Shown one piece after another: positions 6,201-7,995 of a DNA stretch of 7,995 nt (within the stretch, counting starts at the first letter, position 1; each line of letters opens with the position of its first letter). The notes below the pieces were generated by a model. The model was not told where the DNA came from. It did no database searches and was given only the letters and a program-made list of their open reading frames with translations. The DNA is from Negativicutes bacterium (lineage in GTDB: Bacteria > Bacillota_C > Negativicutes > Sporomusales_B > JARLHX01), in NCBI GenBank assembly GCA_031292015.1, contig JARLHY010000036.1:1-7995 (forward strand), written 5' to 3'. Made by a program: the position numbers and the translations under genes.

Positions 6201-6247
6201 AACCAACGACTTGCGCTGTCGCCGAGGCTTGGCACAAGTCGGGTTTT
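6201..6247 (+). other. Second intercistronic hairpin before meaB, weak terminator or attenuator
   Basis: AACC (6201-6204) and CGACTTG (6207-6213) pair with CAAGTCG (6235-6241) and GGTT (6242-6245), leaving AA bulged. The 21-nt loop contains an inner GCC/GGC. Only a short TTTT run (6244-6247) follows, partly inside the stem. It ends just before the meaB ribosome binding region (AAGGCGG, 6253-6259), so it could affect read-through or meaB translation. TATACT at 6181-6186 resembles a -10 box but has no convincing -35. Confidence 0.45.
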
Positions 6248-6269
6248 ACGATAAGGCGGTGCAAAGCGA

Positions 6270-7208
6270 GTGGACATAGTAGCAGAACTTTTGGCCGGCT
6301 CCCGGCTTGCCCTGACGCGAGCCATTACGGCGGTAGAAAATGAATACAGCGAATCGGTCTCTATCATGCAGCAGCTTTACCCCCATACCGGCAAAGCCCA
6401 TGTGATCGGAATTACCGGGCCGCCGGGAGCTGGGAAAAGCACGCTTACCGACAAATTGGCCAAAGAATACCGGCAGCAAGGAAAAACCATCGGCATCGTC
6501 GCCGTAGATCCGACCAGTCCCTTTTCCGGCGGCGCCATTCTCGGCGACCGGATCCGGATGAACGATCTGACGTTAGATGACGGGGTATTCATCCGCAGCA
6601 TGGGCACGCGGGGCAGCCTGGGAGGGTTGTCGCGCAAGACGGCAGACACGGTAAAGATCCTGGATGCCTTCGGCAAGGATGTTATCTTTATTGAAACGGT
6701 TGGCGTCGGTCAGTCGGAAGTGGATATCGTGAAAGCGGCCGACACCACCGTGGTTGTGCTTGTACCAGGCCTTGGCGATGATATTCAGGCCATCAAAGCC
6801 GGCATTCTTGAGATCGGTGACATTTTCGCGATCAACAAGGCTGACCGGGAAGGGGTCGAGCGGCTCAATACTGAAATTGAGATGATGCTTGACCTCAACC
6901 AGAGCTCAGTCGACTGGCGGCCGCAAATTTTCAGGACCATGGCTCCCAGAGGCACCGGCGTGAGTGAACTGATCGCCGGTATCGGCGAGCATATCAATTT
7001 CCTGAACAGCACGGGTGAACTGAGCAAGCGGCGTATTCAAAGGACCCGAAACGAATTGTTGTCGCTCCTGGATGAGCAGATCGGCCGGCATGTACTGAAG
7101 ACAATTACGGCTTCCGGTGAGCTTGATCGCCTGGTAACCAGTATCGAACAACGGGAAAATGACCCCTATAGTATAGTGGACGCCCTGCTGGCGAAAATGT
7201 TGCGCTAA
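6270..7208 (+). CDS. meaB: MeaB-type G-protein chaperone of methylmalonyl-CoA mutase
   Basis: A 312-residue P-loop GTPase of the MeaB/ArgK (G3E) family. It gates adenosylcobalamin loading onto the mutase and protects it from inactivation. Motifs in order: Walker A GPPGAGKST (50-58), the base-2 region VDPTSPFSGGAILGDRIRM, the switch-like MGTRGSLGGLS, Walker B and switch IETVGVGQSEVDI, and the guanine-specificity NKAD (189-192). The N-terminal helix LLAGSRLALTRAITAVEN is the usual MeaB opening, and the C-terminal helices serve as the dimerisation arm. The start is GTG at 6270, with a modest AAGGCGG 10 nt upstream, weaker than the sites of its neighbours. A 175-nt gap with two hairpins separates it from the mutase small subunit, suggesting lower expression. 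The epimerase gene follows after 21 nt. Confidence 0.95.
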   Translation: MDIVAELLAGSRLALTRAITAVENEYSESVSIMQQLYPHTGKAHVIGITGPPGAGKSTLTDKLAKEYRQQGKTIGIVAVDPTSPFSGGAILGDRIRMNDLTLDDGVFIRSMGTRGSLGGLSRKTADTVKILDAFGKDVIFIETVGVGQSEVDIVKAADTTVVVLVPGLGDDIQAIKAGILEIGDIFAINKADREGVERLNTEIEMMLDLNQSSVDWRPQIFRTMAPRGTGVSELIAGIGEHINFLNSTGELSKRRIQRTRNELLSLLDEQIGRHVLKTITASGELDRLVTSIEQRENDPYSIVDALLAKMLR

Positions 7209-7229
7209 GCGAAAAAAGGAGGAAATAAA

Positions 7230-7637
7230 ATGTTTAAGGTGTTAAAAGTCGACCATATCGGTATCGCGGTGAAAGACATGGAAGCCGCCAAGAAATTTTA
7301 CACCGAGATGCTGGGCATGACCGCCCTTGGTGAAGAAGTTGTTGAACAGCAAAAAGTAAAAGTCTGCTTCATTCCTTCGGGAGACAGCGAATTGGAACTT
7401 CTGGAGTCGACTTCCCCGGAAGGCCCGATCGCCAAATTCATCGAGAAGAATGGCGAAGGCATCCAGCACATCGCCCTGAGAGTAGATAATGTCGAGGCCG
7501 CCCTGGCCGACCTGAAAGCCAAAGGAGTCCGCCTGATCGACGAAGTGCCGCGTTACGGCGCCGGCGGTGCCAGCATCGCCTTTATTCATCCCAAAGCCAC
7601 CGGCGGCATCCTGCTCGAGATCTCCGAGCGCAAATAG
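7230..7637 (+). CDS. mce: Methylmalonyl-CoA epimerase
   Basis: A 135-residue protein of the vicinal-oxygen-chelate fold, made of two beta-alpha-beta-beta-beta modules (about 5-60 and 76-134). It interconverts (R)- and (S)-methylmalonyl-CoA, linking the mutase product to the (S)-specific decarboxylase. Probable metal ligands are His9 (VDHIGIAV), His80 (GIQHIALRV) and Glu130 (GGILLEIS), with an acidic residue in the ELELLES strand (54-60) nearby. GEGIQHIAL and GARYGAGG-like [15 protein letters not shown] are typical of the family. Length matches known epimerases. AAGGAGG (7216-7222) stands 7 nt before the ATG. Glyoxalase-type relatives share the fold, but the sequence and the operon both point to the epimerase. 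Confidence 0.95.
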   Translation: MFKVLKVDHIGIAVKDMEAAKKFYTEMLGMTALGEEVVEQQKVKVCFIPSGDSELELLESTSPEGPIAKFIEKNGEGIQHIALRVDNVEAALADLKAKGVRLIDEVPRYGAGGASIAFIHPKATGGILLEISERK

Positions 7638-7681
7638 GACATACCCAAACGAAGAGACAAGTCGAAAGATGGAGGTGTGTT

Positions 7682-7995
7682 ATGGCTACTATTCAGGAAA
7701 AAATCGACCAACTGAAGAAACTGCAGGAAAAAGTAACCCTCGGCGGAGGAGCCAAGCGGATCGACAAGCAGCACGCCAGCGGAAAACTCACGGCGCGGGA
7801 GCGGATCGAAAAGCTTTTAGACGCAGGGACCTTCGTGGAGCTGGATCAATTCGTCAAACACCGCTGCACCAACTTCGGGATGGAAAAAGAAGAAGCCCCG
7901 GGCGAAGGTGTTGTCACCGGCTACGGCACAGTGAACGGCCGTCTGGTATATGTATTTGCCCAGGACTTTACGGTAATCGGCGGCTCGCTGGGCGA
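7682..7995 (+). CDS. mmdA: Methylmalonyl-CoA decarboxylase carboxyltransferase subunit, N-terminal part (3' end outside window)
   Basis: The first 104 residues of a biotin-dependent carboxyltransferase of the MmdA/PccB family, whose full length is about 510. Typical opening features are seen: an N-terminal helix ([15 protein letters not shown]), [26 protein letters not shown], then [36 protein letters not shown] and [13 protein letters not shown]. The family transfers carboxyl from the acyl-CoA to biotin, or the reverse. Placed after mutase and epimerase, the decarboxylase direction is likely: in known relatives the carboxyl is then lost through a membrane Na+-pumping subunit. GGAGG (7671-7675) lies 6 nt before the ATG, 44 nt after the epimerase stop. 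A propionyl-CoA carboxylase beta subunit would look the same here; the genes past the window end (biotin carrier and membrane beta subunit or biotin carboxylase) would decide. Confidence 0.92.
   Translation, partial: MATIQEKIDQLKKLQEKVTLGGGAKRIDKQHASGKLTARERIEKLLDAGTFVELDQFVKHRCTNFGMEKEEAPGEGVVTGYGTVNGRLVYVFAQDFTVIGGSLG

Overview
The window (about 8 kb, moderately GC-rich) looks like part of the chromosome of an anaerobic, propionate-forming member of the Firmicutes. Class Negativicutes (Sporomusa/Pelosinus-like relatives) is my best guess. The reasons are strong AGGAGG ribosome binding sites, an [FeFe]-hydrogenase next to a Rex redox repressor, and a succinate-to-propionate gene cluster with a split methylmalonyl-CoA mutase. 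The taxonomic placement is inference from gene content; no marker gene is present.

Layout. (1) Positions 2-877 hold the 3' part of an [FeFe]-hydrogenase catalytic subunit, closed by an intrinsic terminator near 887-921. (2) Positions 974-1775 hold a promoter and rex, encoding the NADH/NAD+-sensing repressor, most likely started from a TTG at 1140. (3) Positions 1776-2501 hold no convincing gene. They hold a good sigma-A-type promoter (1848-1876) overlapped by a catabolite-operator-like palindrome. A long leader follows, with two structured RNA modules of similar sequence and fold (about 1926-2010 and 2216-2296), each followed by an intrinsic terminator (2020-2050 and 2310-2342). (4) Positions 2502-7995 hold a same-strand gene run: an acetyl-CoA hydrolase/transferase-family CoA transferase, the mutase catalytic subunit, the mutase B12-binding subunit, the MeaB G-protein chaperone, methylmalonyl-CoA epimerase, and the start of the methylmalonyl-CoA decarboxylase carboxyltransferase subunit (cut by the window end).

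How the genes work together. The CoA transferase probably passes CoA from propionyl-CoA to succinate. The two-subunit B12 mutase converts succinyl-CoA to (R)-methylmalonyl-CoA, with MeaB guarding its cofactor. The epimerase makes the (S)-isomer, and the decarboxylase releases CO2 to give propionyl-CoA, in known relatives while pumping Na+. This reoxidises reducing equivalents, so its place beside a hydrogenase and a redox repressor makes physiological sense, although I found no convincing Rex operator.

The most interesting part is the roughly 600-nt leader before the propionate genes. Its two modules share sequence in their internal loops, while their helices are built from different bases, and each ends in a terminator with the same TTTTCATTTGT tail. 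I could not match them to any riboswitch class I know. They are the best candidate here for an undescribed regulatory system.
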